This document shows positions 1-15,200 of a stretch of 64,000 nucleotides of DNA, one piece after another. Source of the stretch: Archilochus colubris. Lineage: Eukaryota > Chordata > Aves > Apodiformes > Trochilidae. The stretch's first letter is position 1, and the number at the start of each line of letters is the position of its first letter. The DNA lies in the NCBI GenBank assembly GCA_023079485.1, contig CM041086.1, forward strand, positions 15,074,401-15,138,400, read 5' to 3'. Under the pieces are notes generated by a model that saw only the letters and a list, made by a program, of their open reading frames with translations, did not search any database and was not told the DNA's origin. The translations under genes were made by a program, and so were the position numbers.

Positions 1-3000
1 CTGGATGAACACTAACAGCTACTTAGAGGTTTTTTCAGATTTACTAAAAAGGACTGAAAAATGCAAAAGCGAGAGGGAAAAATGTCTGTCTCCCACTGCT
101 CAGCTCCTGCCATGCTTAATAAAATGGAACCTTTATGCATTCTTTTTAAATACAAAAGTGCATCAAAAATAAATGAGTCCTTTTCATCAAATCTTGCTAA
201 TGGAAACAACCCACACGACTCCATATTTGACCAACTGCTCACATCAGAAAGGGCACCAGTAGACTGCCAAGCACTACACTCCATGTTATTCTCTGCTTTT
301 AGCCTCTTATATAAATCTTTTTCAGCTGTAAAATCTTCAGACTTCACCCATTTCACCCACAGAACATGAAAAGATGAAAAGGTTGTGGGTGGGGTTTTGG
401 AGTCATCTTGCATCAGCCAGCTTGTCTCTAATGCAGAAAGAGGCTGGAAGGGTAAGAAAGCAGGGTTGGACTTGTAATAAGGAGATTTTCATAAACCTCA
501 TCCTCCACTGACAAAAGAAGCAGCAGAAATCCACAGAAAGGACTACCTAAAACCAGTGACCCCCTGCCTATGATTGCTCCTACTCAAGAACACATGCAGA
601 AAGGAGGAAGCAATTTTCTTTCTATATACAGTTTTCCAGTACTTTAGAATGAGATTTATGATTATTTTCTAATCATATGAATATTTTGAACAACTGAAGT
701 CCCATTTAATCATTCTTTGTGTCTTCCTGTTTATCCTCCACTAACAATTTTGACCCCCCTCTGTCCAGTTGCACTCAAATAACAAAAGGATTGAACTCAA
801 GAGCCAGATTCTGATCACTTCATCCAGGGAAAGGGGGTAACATGGACTTTGCCTCTCAGACACAAGGAGATTTATACAAGGGAGACATTAAAGTTATCCA
901 AATTGCTTGACAACGTCTTCAAAATTACAGATACACAAGGGAAATCCAAGCCCAAAATAGAAATTCATCAAAAACAAGGCTTTGGGAACACTGCTGTTCA
1001 TGGAAAATACTGGTTATAGTAGTGAAAACCCTGTTATAGACTGTTAAGAAGCACCCAAGTGCTCTGCTGATTTGGTGTATCTTGGTTTGGGGCAGATCTA
1101 GACAAGCTGTGACACCAGAAGGACTTCGTCCAGCATGAAGACAGTGGGTTGGTGGGTGGCAGTAGGTCAGCACACAGCAAGGGGACACACAAATGACTCC
1201 TGGTGTCAGCCAGACTCAAAAGCAGGGAGCAGAAGCAAACAGCAAGTGAATTCACTGTGGTTCTCTGCAGTTTCACACTCAGACACAGACACCCTGCCAA
1301 CATTAGCCCAAGGCTCCACAGCCTGGCCTGGGAACAATGGTCATGGCAAAGCAGGTACCACTTTGTGCCAGCCCCAGTGGGGACTGCAGCTCCTCATCAT
1401 GCTATTTTCTTAAAGGTGCTCTGTTCAGTCAGAGAATGTCTTTTACAGTAAGTCACAATTATTTTTTACAGGGAATAAAAGCTTAATGCAGACTGAAAGA
1501 AATGAAGCTGGTCTTTGCTGAAAGAGCTTATTATCAAGGCAACCTGTGTGGGTGAGGAGGGGAGGAAGGGAGAGATGCCAGCTAAAAGGGACTGAAGAGA
1601 AAAATCAAAGAATAGCTGGGATAAATGAAGTGCAACCTCTACTTCAGGGATTAAATTATTAATTACTCCTGAAGAAAGCCCTGTGTTTACTTCACATATG
1701 TTCAATGCCTTAACAACGGCCACCATCAGGGCTGCATTGTGACAGCACAGCACATGCTTAGCTGGAGCTCAGGCTTATTGCATTACAGTGGATTTTAAAT
1801 GCTGCTGCTCCTCAAAGGCAATGATATGTGGTCAAGAACATAATGCCCGTTGCAAAGAAATCTAATTCTAAAGCTGGGAGAGCCTCTTCCCATCCCAAAA
1901 TGGCTTTAGGTATTGAAATGAATCCCCATATTACAGCTCAGCTTTGGTCAAAGTAGAAATTCTGACAGATTTATTACTGCCTTATCAAGTGACTTCATGG
2001 TTTCAAAAAAAAATACACATATTCTTCTAAAATCCATTTATCCAGACAGAATTCAATAGTTACATGAAGTATGCTCATTTAATTGAAATTTGCTCCTAGC
2101 ATGTGACTCCAGGGCTCTCTCCATCTGCAGCACCACACTGATGGCTGCCTCCTTTTGTTCCTGCTGCCTATCTTGCACATTCACAAGCCCATTTAAAATC
2201 ATGTTCAGGCACTTTTCTTTATGCCTCTACATTCTCAGAAAATTGCTTTTTAACTTAGGTCAGCTTCAATTTTATCTTTATTTTTTAGGAAATGTTTTTA
2301 ATCTGCAGCAGCCCAGCATTTATATACCTCATTTTACAGGGTTATTCTTGAAGAAATGAAGGAAGTGGCTGAGGCCTCACCAGCCCAAAGCAGCCAATAG
2401 AGCTCACCAAAGGTGCTGTGAGGCTCTGGGGGAGGCAAATAGGTTGTAATTTCAGCTTGGGCCCTCCTCAGCCTCCAGCATAAGGCAGAAATACAGTTTG
2501 TTAATGCTGGGCTTTAGGTTGTGCTCTCCAGTATGGGCATTGGACATCACTATCTCAAAGCATTTCACTCTGATACAAAGTCCCTGATGCATGAAGAAAG
2601 CTAAAAGCCCTTCCAAGAGCTTAGGACAGCCCTGGAGGAGGGTAAGAAGGAATCATCACTCAGCTCAAAGCTTGCAGTTGCACCAGTAAGCATCTGAAAT
2701 AATTTCAGCTGAGGTCACCTCAAAAGAAGCTGCAGAGATGCCACAGGACTCTTGGATGAGCAGCTTGAAATGATCTCACTCCACCAAGTGAGCAAGGTGA
2801 CACTGAGGGTCTGGGAGCACCCACAGACAGCACAAAGAGGAAAAAAAGGGCCTGGCAGAAGGGGAACCTGAAAAAGAAACTTCAGATAACTGGACTGAAG
2901 TTTCAAGTCACTGTACCAACTGCACATCTCAGCCCACTGTCTTATTGCAAGCAATTGCTGAAAAATGCATTCATATTTACAATACACTTGGCAAGGGGTC

Positions 3001-6000
3001 CAGCAGAACCATGACAGAAAGAATAATGCTTGATTTGGAGCAGATCCCTACCATCCCTGCTCCTCAGCACAACACACCAGCAGAGACTAAGTCCACCTTT
3101 TAACAGAACCTATTTAGCATGGCTTGCTCTGTGCTACAGACAGGAATCCAGAAGAGGGACCAGGAGAGCAGGAGTGGTTTCCACTCACCTGCTCCAAATA
3201 CAACATTCCCTCAATAAACATTTCCTATCAGGATCCAACAGACAGTGCTTCTCTTTGTTTCAGATTCAAACCAAACAGGTGTTTATTGCAAAGCAAATGC
3301 AGAATAAGCATTGATACTGAGACACCAGTATTGCATGGAGGGGAAGGAAGACTCCAAACATAAAACAAAGCTTTAAGTAAAAGCACATTACAAAAGCAAA
3401 TCCTGACAGATGTGCAAATGATTGAACATAACAGATTCAAGGATGTAGGGTACAGACTGGAGTTTAGAATTTAACTAAAAAGCTTTTTAAATACATATTG
3501 CCCTGTTTTCTGTTTCTGTAATATATTTTTACAGAGGAGCTGATGCTTCAGATTTCTTTTTGTCCACTTCCAATCCCAGTGCAAAGTGCACTTATCTGAA
3601 GGACATTATTTTAATGAAGTCATTTATGCCCTTAAAAATTAATATGTCAAAGCAGTTAAAGTCTAGTTACTGTAACCAAACCAAATAATGTATAATGGAG
3701 AAATGTAATGAGGAAAAAAAACACAGCCTGAAGTCAAGGTTAAGTAGTTAACCTTAGGAAAAAAGTGTGAAGGAAAAGAAAAGACAACACCAATTATAAG
3801 TCCCTTTGATGTGTCACAAAGGGTACCACCACATTGCCACCACCCCACTGTATACAGTTGGGCATGGAGGTTTTTAACTATGACTGTACTCTGTACTGAA
3901 GGCACCAGGAGTTTTATCACCCTTTGAGGAGACAAAAATGATGCTCTTGTCATCTAGAAGCACTTAATATAAGAGAAGCCCCTTTATCAGCACATTACCA
4001 GAGCTTCTTAGAGAGCCATGACTAAAACTGTCCTTCTTGTAGTAAAGAGTTTCATGCAGGCTCAATATACTTCAAAAATATGATGAAACATTCACCCTTC
4101 CTGTTCTTTACGCAAAGTCATACAGAAACTGTTCTTTAATTTCATCAGCTCTTGAAAGTATTTCATTCACCATTTGCATAAAGCCCTAACAGACTGGTAC
4201 TGCAGAAGCTCCTGAAATTACAACAGCTCCAAGTCAGGGCTTCCTGTCTTGAAATAATTCAGCTTTTCCCACATCCAGGTAAAAGTGAAAAACACACATT
4301 CTCCAGCCCTTAAATCCCAATGACACAAGCAGCAAGAATACAAGGAGTACACGTTGATATGCTACAACTTCATAGCCTTTCTTGCCATGGAATTTTCTTC
4401 ACTGCCATCATTTGAATTATTATTAGCAGAAGTAGAGTTAATCCCTGGCAGTGATCACATCCAGAGCTGAGGTTCTTCCCTGCAAGCTCCAGCAAGTGTT
4501 GCCCATGAATTCAGTGCCCTCCTTGGGAAATGGAAGGGGATTCCTGGATGAAGGTGCAGGAAGTCTGGACAGATGAAGAGTTACCCCTCTGTCCAGATTT
4601 CCTGATAACCAACACCCCACTCCCAACAAACTGACAGTATTTTTCTCTCTTGCAGAGAAAGACCATGTCCCCTGGAAGCCATGGATCAGTCAGTGATCTA
4701 GCAGCATGGCAGTTCACTTAAGTTACTGGTCACACAGGGGATGATTTCTTAATTAGTAGCTGCAAATGTTTCCAGGCAAGAAAAGCAGAGTCACCATTGC
4801 ACAACCCAGCAGATATTTATGTATTGTTCTTCTTGGAATTTACTTCCTTTTCCTTTCAAAGCAGCTTAGCAGTCTCAGAGGTGCATCTCCAAACTGGGTT
4901 AATGTACCTCCAGAACATTCATAAGGTAAAGAAATGTAATTTAATTTGTGATTGCATAAACCAGTCACAGAAGCCTCCCAAGAAGCCTGAGTTTTCATTT
5001 CTTTCATAGTAGACATTTAATTATATGATAATTACTTACAGCTTGCAGCTCAGCTTCTACTTTTATGAAATATAAATTGCACTTCACTCAAAAATGCAGG
5101 TTGAGCATTTAAAAGGCTTCATTTGAAGATTTTCCTGACGACTTTCTTTAAGCCATAGGATGGAAAGCAGATGTACCTGTAAACTGAAACTTGCTTCACA
5201 GAACAAAGTAAAATTGCTAATGTAATATCAGGATGGATGAGCCTTTACAAGAAAAAACATTAACTTTTAACAAATACATTTTTATAAATAAGAAACAAAA
5301 TATTGCTGTCAAGCTGCATGACAAAAGGGACCAAGAGGCAAAAAGCAGTATTGCCAAGCTCCCAGGTATGAGCAACAAAGCTCTTTATTCCAAATTTCAA
5401 GTGCTTGGAAACCTGAGGCTGTGTCAGACCCACGCTGTGATTAAAGAAGATGGACTAAAAAAAATCAACTCGTTTGTAGCTTCCTAAATGCTCAGAAAAC
5501 TGGACTTAGGGAAACAGAAAGATGAAGACAGGAAAAGTAACTTCACCTAATCTATGTACTGTAATTCTGTGACTGGTTTTACCTCTCTCTTGATTTTGCT
5601 CTGTTAGGAGATGACTGCACTGGTACTTCTGCTCTGTCCTGTCTTCACAGGACTGAAAGCCAGAACTAGAAAAAAGGGATGAGGACACAGACATCACCCT
5701 CCAAATGGGAAGGTGCTTGTATTTTAGTTTAGCAGTTGGCTATGCCCAGATGTGGATTCATTAAACATGAACGTACACAATGAGATAAAGACACTACCAC
5801 ACATAACCTGCTTGAAAATTCTGGGGAGAATTTGTTCCAGGAGAATGCACAAAACTCCACAAGTCCTCACTGCAGTTGCACCAGAGTGCCATAGGAAAAG
5901 CAAACAAGTTCTGTCATGAAAATGGGGTCTGTCCTTTCCAAAGACTGGAATAAAATAAACAAAAATAGTGAGGATTAGGGGGGAAAAGCAGACGTGTAAG

Positions 6001-9000
6001 TCATCTTTTGAAGGAAAGGCAAGAAAACATTTGTTAGGAATAGAAGTTATTCCAAAGTGAAAACTGAAGAACTTGTAAAATTTACTAGCAAAGTCCTGTC
6101 ACCAGCAGCTGAATTTCCATCTTCTCGTTCTCAGGACCAACAGACCTGTGCTCACACCAGCAGAACCCAGCCCCTTCTCCCAGCTCAAAATAAAAACAGA
6201 GAAGTCTCTTCCAGCAGTTTACAACCATTTCCACCAGCTAGAACAAGAAATCCCAGATTAATGCAGACACAGGCAGAGCTTCTTTCTTCACTGAAATGAA
6301 TCACAGCATTAAATGTCACTAGTAGCTACTAATGGCATTAAGCACAGGAGCACGAGTTTGCACAGGAATTATTATATGGTGCATCCCCCTCCCCTATAAT
6401 GCTGAGGGTCTCTCAGTGACTTTTTGCAGGAGTTTTAAGGGATTTGTTTGGAAGTAGATCTAGATAGCAGCATTGCTCAACTGAGATGCCAGAGTTAAAA
6501 CAGCCTGTTGGCTTCAGCTGATGGGCAGTCTATAAATATGTACACTATTTCACACAGCTAAGTGTGTTAAATAGTTCTGATTCATTAATATTTAACATAC
6601 TGTCAAAGCAGTTCTGTGCTTTTGTGCATTCTATATTTAAGATGGAATAATTGCTTAAAACATGTTGTCTAGCATCTTATTCTCCCCAGCACTGCCAGAG
6701 TGGAGAAAATAAATTCTCTCTGAAACAGAGGAACACAAAACTGGGAACTTGCTTAGACCAAGGCACTCTCAAGGAAGTTAATCAGTTCTATAAACACAAA
6801 ATGGAAAGGTTTGGTTAAACTGCATTAAGTCCTTGCATGGACACTCAACTCAGAATTAAAGGGCCTTTAATTCAACTGAGTTTTATTGATTTCCCAGGGA
6901 AAACTAAGCTGACCAAAATTTTAGTCACTTAAATTCAGAGCAAAAAAAAAAAAATCAGTAATTTGGTTAAAAAGCTACTATTTTCTTATGGTTTCCCCTC
7001 TAGATCAGCATTTGTAGACCCCTGTGCATTCACAGAGACCCCAGTGGTGAGCTCTCACATTACCCCAGTGTCCCCTCTGTGCAGTGAGTGAGTTATTTAC
7101 TATGTTTGTATTTCCTCTGGAGATCAGAGACCCCAAGGAGATGCTTCTAAGGGTAACACCTATCTCTACCTGTGTCAGTAGTGCTCCTAACTCACTGCCA
7201 CCCAGAGTCAGCCCTGATCCAGTGGAAAACAGGAGCCAACACCCCATAGCAAGGTGTGCCTGTTCTGGAACAAGCATGGAAGTTCATCTTTATTTTATAT
7301 AGTTTACAAAAGGACATAAAATGCCACACCATTTCATTCTGAACAGCTTCTATTATCTACTGCAGCACGTAGCACTTAGCTGCTAAATAACAGCAAAGGA
7401 AAGAAATTAAGAAGTATAAAGGAGAGAAAGGAGTTGTCTTTGCAGCTGAGACATGAAGTGAATAAAGAGACAGTGAAAGGCTGCTTTCTGTAGGACTGAA
7501 CATATCTGCTGTACCCTTAATCACACCAATGCAGTCTGCTGGGGTCAGGCTATCCTATACCCTCATATTGATCAGTCATGTCCCAGCCTGTAGAAATCAG
7601 GTTAATGCTGGGGGAGAAAAAATCTGCCTGCTGGGCTGCAGCATATACAAAATTAAACCTCTTTTTTGAGCACAAAACTGCACTGAAGGGTGGTGGCCCT
7701 GTGGTCTGACTGGTAGCCTGGAAGGGTCTTTCCCACAGAAAAAAGGCCACAGAAATACTCTGGGACCTGAGAGGCTTTTGGCTGCACACATTGCCATGAA
7801 AGGGGACAACTTGGAGGGTTCCTGCATCTTTGGAAACTCCCTGGGTATGGCAGCAAAGCCAAGCTCTATGGCCTGAGGAGGGACTTCAGAGCTGCAGGGC
7901 CAGAGTTAAGCCTAATAAAAAAAACAAAACATCCTGGGCAAGCACCTCTCCAAAACCACATCTTACTTATCTGGTGAAGCAAATGCCCAGATGGGTATTT
8001 TGTTCTCAGTGTCACATCCCTCCCTCACTGACCTTTCCACAGCTGCTTTTCTGGAACTTGTCTCATGACCTAAGAGGGAAGAGACGGGGAAGGGACCAGA
8101 GGACATCACTGCCTTCTCCGTGCTAGCCTGTCTGCACTGCTCCTGTTTCTCCCCTAGCCCATAAGTACACAACAAAACTGATCCTGCACCAGGAGCAACA
8201 TGCAATGAAACATTCTGAAGATAGTGGGAAGGAAAGGAGAAGGTATGATCCTGCAGGCCCATAAAAACAAAAGGTTTCCCTTGATCTCAGCTGCTTCAGT
8301 TCCATTAAACCCAGCTGAAATTTTGCATCTGCAACAAGTGCACAATTAAGACTCTTAAGAGATAAAGTTGTAATTTAAATCTACAATTAAAACAGAACTT
8401 CTAAAGAGCCATCTTTTATTCTTCCCAATCTGTGCTCCTAACTTTTTAGCAACTTGAGGCATTTTTAAAGCCCATTGCAAGACAGAATGCCACACTGTAC
8501 CCAGGAAGCCAAGTGGCAGGACCTCAGACAACATCTGCCACCAGGCAGGTGCACTTTGTGCTCCACTGAAGAATGTCCCATTTTTTGTACTTGGATACTG
8601 CTGGGGAACCTCATTAGAAACCAAATTACTACCTGCATCAGGTTTACACTAATGTATTGACATCTACAGCACTTGTTAAATGAACCGTAAATCCAATACA
8701 CTAAAGTCATTTTCAACTGAATTAAATCAGGTTTCAGTCAAAAGAATTACAATTGTTATATACTTAATGCTTGGCACTTTCCTGGTGTCTCCAGCTAGAT
8801 CATTTCAGACACTGAGAGAAAATTGTAAGGCTGTGAAACAGTGCAAGCTAAATTGGACACACTGCAAGCATACTAAACACGGTGCTAGGAGTTTAAGGAT
8901 GATAATTGGCTCTAATTGACTAGTTGGTAAAGCTGTCCAGGCATCCACAGGCATGCTCCTTACTAATCTGTTTTCAACATGCTATTTTCTTCTCCTTAGT

Positions 9001-12000
9001 TAATTTATACTTTCTTATTATAAACCACATTGTTTGTATTTCCTAGAATCTTTGCTTTTCACATCTTTAACTCTTTCCTCCCCTCAGAGGTAATAGCTGC
9101 ACAGAAACACAGTCCCAGCTGCAATAGATAAGGACAAGGCAGAGCAGCAGAACTGTTCAGAGCCTTCCTCAGGCAGCTTCAGTCTCAACAGGAATCCAAA
9201 TGCCTTCCAGGCCTTGGGAAACAAATTCACTCCCATGTCATTGCTTCCCCTCCCAGCCAGGACTGGTCATCTTTGAATACTGATTTAGAAAACATGAGCC
9301 ATGTTTGAGGACAGCATGAACACCTTATTTCAGTCACAGACAGATGATTTCTCAGAAAACACAGCACTTCTCTCCAGTCCCTGGTTGTGGCCTCCTGCAC
9401 AGTACAGAAGGGGATGCCAGCATAGAGGACAGAGCCAGTTTCCCTCTGTCCCACTCCTCCAGCCTTACCTTCATGTCCTCTTTAAGCAAAGACATCTGAA
9501 AGACCCAAATCAAATCAGTACAGCTATGAATTTGCACTACAAGTTTTGTCCAGCTAGATTTTCCTCCAGACACTTTCCCTAAGTGGCCTTATAGTTCTGT
9601 TTAAGTTTTTCCCAGAAATGGAAAACAGCAAAAGGGAAATTAAGAGGAAAATATATATAAGCCAGCTCCTCTATCAGCATAAATCCTGGTACCAGTGGAA
9701 TACATTAACACTTGGTGTCTGAGGAGCCAGATCCTGATCAAGAATTTAGAGAGATTTAATTAATTTACTAGCCAGACTAAACAACCTTTTGTGGTCTTCT
9801 GCTACCTAAATCTCAAGCAGATTATTTGCACACATACTTCTCCCCTTTGCTTGGAACAGTACTGTCTCCATGGTATTCTCCAGCAATAAAGAAGTGCCCC
9901 ATGGAAGAAGTAGCCACACAATAGATTAAAAGGCCACATTAAATTTATGCAGCCTGGAAGCAATTCTGCTGACAACCAAAAATCATTTGGTGACCTTTTA
10001 TTCTATGAAGAAATAACTTCAGTAGAAAGGGTGGAAAGTACTTGCTTCCATTCAGGCATGGAGCTGCATCATCTGGAGAGCTAAGGTTGGCCAGCTGGAC
10101 AGGGCTCTCACACCTCTGGCCACTTTCCATCCCCCTTTGCCATTTTCCACAGTGCCTGTGTTGGATTTGGCAACTGTGCTGTTCCCAGAGGTCTGTAGCA
10201 GAAAATCATCCTGCTGTGTACTGAAGGACACTTTTAATAACCTGTTACTCATGTGACACATTCCCCTGGAATGGGGCTTCTGAACCTCCCAAATCAGCTG
10301 ACTGGCAGGTAGCTGTCCTGTCCCCTGAGCTGACCAAAACCAGAGCACAAAGGGAGGTCTTCAACCAGGGAGAGCTGATAGAGCTGATACAGGTGGTGGG
10401 TGGGTCATTTGCTCAGGATGTTTGCTATCAGGTACAGAGGCAGAAGCATGTTGTGGAAAAACAGGGAAAAATCTGGTAAATTCAGGTAAAACCACAGCCC
10501 AAAGCAAAGTGAAGACAGTTAGAATGGGAGATCACTCACCTTGGAACAGATTTTGTTTTAACTGCTTCTTCACTCTGATTTTCAAATTCCTTTTTGTCCC
10601 ACTCAGTTTTCTAGCATACTACTAGTTCTTTCCTCTCCTGTCAACAAGCACCATGCACACACATTTTACACAGGTTTAACTCCTTGAGGTTGCTTCCCTG
10701 GCTTGCTCACAGTTTGCAGCAGTGTCCATCAGATGAGAACAAAGTGCCACTGGGCAAGGGCATCACCACTGCCACCTCCTCAGAGATAGCTTCTGCACAG
10801 GAGCTCTTAACTGTGGACTGATGGCCTTTGGTTATCAGCTCACTTACATTTTATCTACAGTGATTTTACCCCCAGCCTGACAGGTGCTGATTTACCAGCT
10901 GTAAGGTTGCTTGGCATCCCAGAGAGCCAGCTGCAGTGTTGTAGCAAACTGGATGCTTAGCAGACAAGCAAAATGTCAGTGGGATAACCAGCACTGTGGA
11001 TAATGTAGGAGTTATGAACTGGAGATCTCTGTCACTAAATACATCAGCTGCTATAGCATGAAAAAGAATCAAGTCTGGGATTTTGCTGTAGCTGAGCCTA
11101 TTACACACATTAACTGGGAACCTGGCCCTGCCCCACACCTTCCTCAGGGATTTAGGGGCCCACATGACTCCACTGGGCTTCACTTTACAGCTGACAAGCT
11201 GCAGGGCAAGTGGGGAACAGAGTTCAAAGACAGCCTGGTCCATTGGGTCAGGGAAAAGAGTTTCAAACTCGGTACCAACAACAGGGCCATGCCAAGAAAT
11301 TGAGGTTAGTTCTGAGCCAGTTAGAAAAGCTCAGAAAAAAAGAAGTGGCTACATGAGACTTTAGAAACTGGTAGCAGATCCAAAAATCAAACCAATCTTC
11401 CAGTGAGCTTTAAAGGAAATACATGAAATCCCTCTCACAGTACTAGGTCAGAAAGATTGTTTCAGTGCAGAGCTCTCCAAATATAACCCAACAAATGAGC
11501 TGGTTGATGCTTTCCTGGAAGAGTCAGTGAAGTTTTCTTGTAGACCAACCAGAGCCAATGCATCAAGTCACAGAAGCAGTGCAGAAGGATCAAAGCACCT
11601 TCCTCAAACACCTCTGACAGAGGTTTCTGCCTGTTGAATTAGCTGCCATGCTTCAATTTATTATTTTTGATGACAGCCTTTTGTCTTCATCCAAACTAAT
11701 TATGGCTAAATCAATGGTAATGGTAGATTTGGCATTGATTATCCCTGTAGAGGCTTTCAGCTTAAATTGTCCTTTTGCATACAGATAATTCCTGTGGTTA
11801 TCTCCTGCCAGAACGTCAACACCCGCATATTTATTTAACTAATTATTTTTATCCCCTTGTCATCAGAGGTATTTGATATAAACTGCAGGAATACAAATAG
11901 CTTCCCCCTCCTGTATTACCCAGAGACATCAGAAGATGGGCTCCCTCAGCAGTGAGCAGCTGTCCACTCAAAAATGTGCATTGAACTGGGCTGTGTTCAC

Positions 12001-12071
12001 AAGATCAGCTTCCTCATCCATAGATCATGTATCAGAAAAGTTGCCCAAGTAGATAATTTATGAAGTCTTAC
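1..12071. other. Flanking DNA without recognised genes
   Basis: AT-rich, CpG-poor sequence. Open frames are below about 135 codons and show no family motifs or paired splice signals. I saw no CR1, tRNA or satellite. Two stretches (about 6,430-6,650 and 11,630-11,890) have the AT-rich, homeodomain-site-rich look of conserved non-coding elements. Confidence 0.5.
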
Positions 12072-12263
12072 CAATATAAGCCCAAATCTCCTGAGGTAAT
12101 AGAGCAATGTGCCTACATGTGCTTCACTGGTATGCCCACAGTTCAAAAAAAGCAAGAAACTGTTCGGCCTTTTGACATAACTAAAAGACTTCTGCAGTTC
12201 TGCAGCTGCATCTGACTGCCCGCCTCTCCGAGTCTTCCCTGGCCTGGAAGGGAACACCAGATT
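12072..12263 (-). other. Candidate internal exon, possibly of the same unrecognised transcript
   Basis: The acceptor is GCTTCTCTTTCAG with a long pyrimidine tract and the donor is TTG|GTAAGA. Between them are exactly 192 nt (64 codons) open in phase 0, the phase in which the 20.1 kb candidate exon ends. The frame begins NLVFPSRPGKTRRGGQSD. A shorter donor (CAT|GTAGGC at 12,116) is possible. No family is recognised, and an open frame of this size can occur by chance, so confidence is low. Confidence 0.2.
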
Positions 12264-15200
12264 CTGAAAGAGAAGCAAAGCTCAGAGTCACAGGGATGAG
12301 AGTTGGGTCACCTACTGCCATAACTACCAGAAACTTCAAAAATGGAAAAGGGTGTGGGGCATTTATCCATGCAGCTGGTCTCTATCTGTTCTACTTAGAA
12401 ATGAGTAAAAAACTTGCCTGCTGGAAGGCAAAGGCTCCTACATTATCAGAGAGAATTACTGTTGTCCACCTTTTTGCTTGGTCACATAGGTCAAAAGTAC
12501 CCACTTGATTTTTCCTAGAGAAACACGTGTCCAAAGAGATGCAAATTTTTCCCCTGGCATTTAAAACTCAGAATGTCAAAATAATCTCAAATCATTCCTC
12601 CACATTTGAAAGCTGTGTTTACTTCTGAGACAAACTGGTTTCGTCTCGGTGACAGATTAATTTGCTTTTTGATACAGAGAAAGTGCTCTGCAGGACAAAC
12701 ACCAACACTCTGCAGGCTCCAGAGAATTGCAGCAGCACATCTCACCTCCAGGTCACTGGCTGAAACTCATTCTGGCAGAAGGGGCTGAACATTTCTAATG
12801 TCTAATGGTTGTTCAATGGTCCACATGAAATGAGTTTTGTGGTCGTGATGTCAGTCCAAGTAACACTGCTGAATGTCTCAGCAGTGAGGCCAAGGACTGG
12901 GCAAGTGTAGTGAACTGCAAATCCTCACATTTCCAGTTTCCTTTCCATAAAGGAAAGTCTTCTCTTCAGCTGGCTGTGATAGAGGTCAGTAACAACACAA
13001 AGGGTTTCCTGGCATCAGGACTTACTAGCTCATCACCAGAATTAAATTTGTGCTAAGTTAATGTTCAGGGCAGCATTTATAACCCAGCAGCACCTGTGAG
13101 AAGCTGAGATCTGTTTCAGTGGTCAATGGTTCAGTGGTCAAGAGGCTATTCCCCTCTAAAAGCTTCTCATTTTTTCCTATTTGCTGATACTTGGGTTTCT
13201 CTAAAGAAATTGGTACAGCCCCAAAGCCTAGAAGACTGCAGTTCTAATGCATTTCCAGATGCACCATATGAACTCACTGCACCTGGAAAGGTCAGCTGTA
13301 GGCAGATGGAAATCAGCAATAAGCTGAATTTTATCTTTATATAGTCCCACACAGCCAATACCACTGCCCAGAGGGCTCATTCTGTACCTGATATGCATAA
13401 CAAGTTACTTGTACTCCTGTGAGGTAATACACTCACTGTATTTTAAAAGGCAAAAGGCTACTTGAGACTTTTCTAAATTGGAAAATTGTTTTTAAGGCCA
13501 GAATTTGAGATACTTTGTCTTAGGGAGAAGACTACTGGTCTCATGAAGGCTGCTCTGAGGACCTTAGGAAAATAAAATAAAAGTAAAAGCATTGCAGCTG
13601 TACCCAGAGAACAGCTGTACTGAACATGGTGCTCTTGGGGAAGGGAAGACACTGGAGAGGAAAGGCAAAGAGGATGCTGTCTGCTCCAGGTTTGGGGCCT
13701 CCTAAACCCAGGGAGCAGATACCACCATGACCCTCAAAGAACCAAGAGCTGCTTTGAGGCTTTTGTGATCACTTTCTCCCACCAAGTGCATCCGTTCAGT
13801 AGAGCTCCAGCCACATCCCTTCCTTCAGTCTATGCACATCACACGGGAGAGAAGAGAAAGGCAATTTTGGACTTGGTTTTCAATGAGTGGAGGAAGCAAG
13901 ATAAGAACTCCTGTGTTTCACAGGACTTGCCCTAGTGCTCCAAAAGAGGAGATGGAGAAAAGGATCTTACCCCAGCTACCCACCCATAACAGCTTATAGC
14001 ACCTGATTTGGGGGCATTAACCTGTACACACAAAATGAGTCAGTTCTCATTATTCACTGTAAATATGTCACAAGTATGGAAATATGCTCAGTGAGGCTAC
14101 TGAGGCTGGTACTGAAATTGTAAACAGCCCTTTAAACAGAAGCAGTAAATACTCCAAAGCACTGTAGATCTTAGTCAGTTAAGAAGCACCGGACAGGCTG
14201 TAAACCTGCAACAATATTTGGCTCCATCTAAATCCCCTTCTTACAATCCCACCTAACTCTGTACTGCAAGAAAAACACTCAGATAAAACCCCTAGAAGGG
14301 CAGCAAATACACAAGCACTTCTTGCTTCTAGAGCAAACTCCAAGAGGCAGCAGGAAAAACAGGCTTCAGGAAAAGACAGAAGAGGGATGAGACAAAAACA
14401 GGGGATACCTGAGAGCACACAAGTGAATCCAAATCAGTTCAGGGAGTAGGAACACCAAACAGAAGACTCCGCTGGTGGAAACTGGTGATTTTGCATGGGA
14501 ACACAGGACTTTTCATGAGGCAGAAATGAGCACAAGCTAGCAAGACAGTTGGAAAAGAGGAAGGAAGCCCAACAAATACAGATATCATCAGGTGATCCTG
14601 AGGAAGGAGCCAGAAAGAGTGAAAGGTTTTGGAGAGCTGCTTAGCTGCCAGAGGGAGGCTCAATGCAGCACTACAAAACTCTGCATTCCTTGTTCCAGCA
14701 CCCATTTCCCCTCTGAATGGACATAAACCCATAAACCCAGGATTTATTTAGGTATCAAAAGGAGTAAGAACACTGCTCATGTCTCAGAGGTATTGTGCTC
14801 AGGATGGGTGTAAAATAACTGCAAACCTGCAGTGAATGTAAGCAGCACAGCTGATCCTCCCATCCAGATCTGCAGAGCTAACAAGGACACCAGTCTGCCA
14901 GGTTTGTATTTTTAGGAGCTGATGATCTTCAAACAACTATGGCAGCCACACAAAAACCCACAGAAAAACAGAGATGAGCCTCTTCAAATGGTCATGTCTG
15001 TGCCCCACATTATGCCAAGTGTTTCAGACCTACGTTTAGCTTGAAGTGACTCTCTCTAAGGACAGATACACGTGAGCTCTTTTAGCCTGACTTAACACCT
15101 TTGGTTTTGTGAGGTTGAGATGTCTGGTGAATATGCCACACCCAACTGACAAGCAAATTTTTCATTTCAGGGCTACTCACTCATATAAATAGGTTCTCTG

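Noticed and set aside
12..413. 133-codon minus-strand frame at the window start
   Set aside because: No family motif or splice signals, and the opposite strand is also open for 102 codons. It may be chance; the window edge prevents judging context.
10866..11243. 125-codon minus-strand frame near the candidate exon at 12.1 kb
   Set aside because: No good acceptor precedes it, and it shows no recognisable domain or CpG signal.
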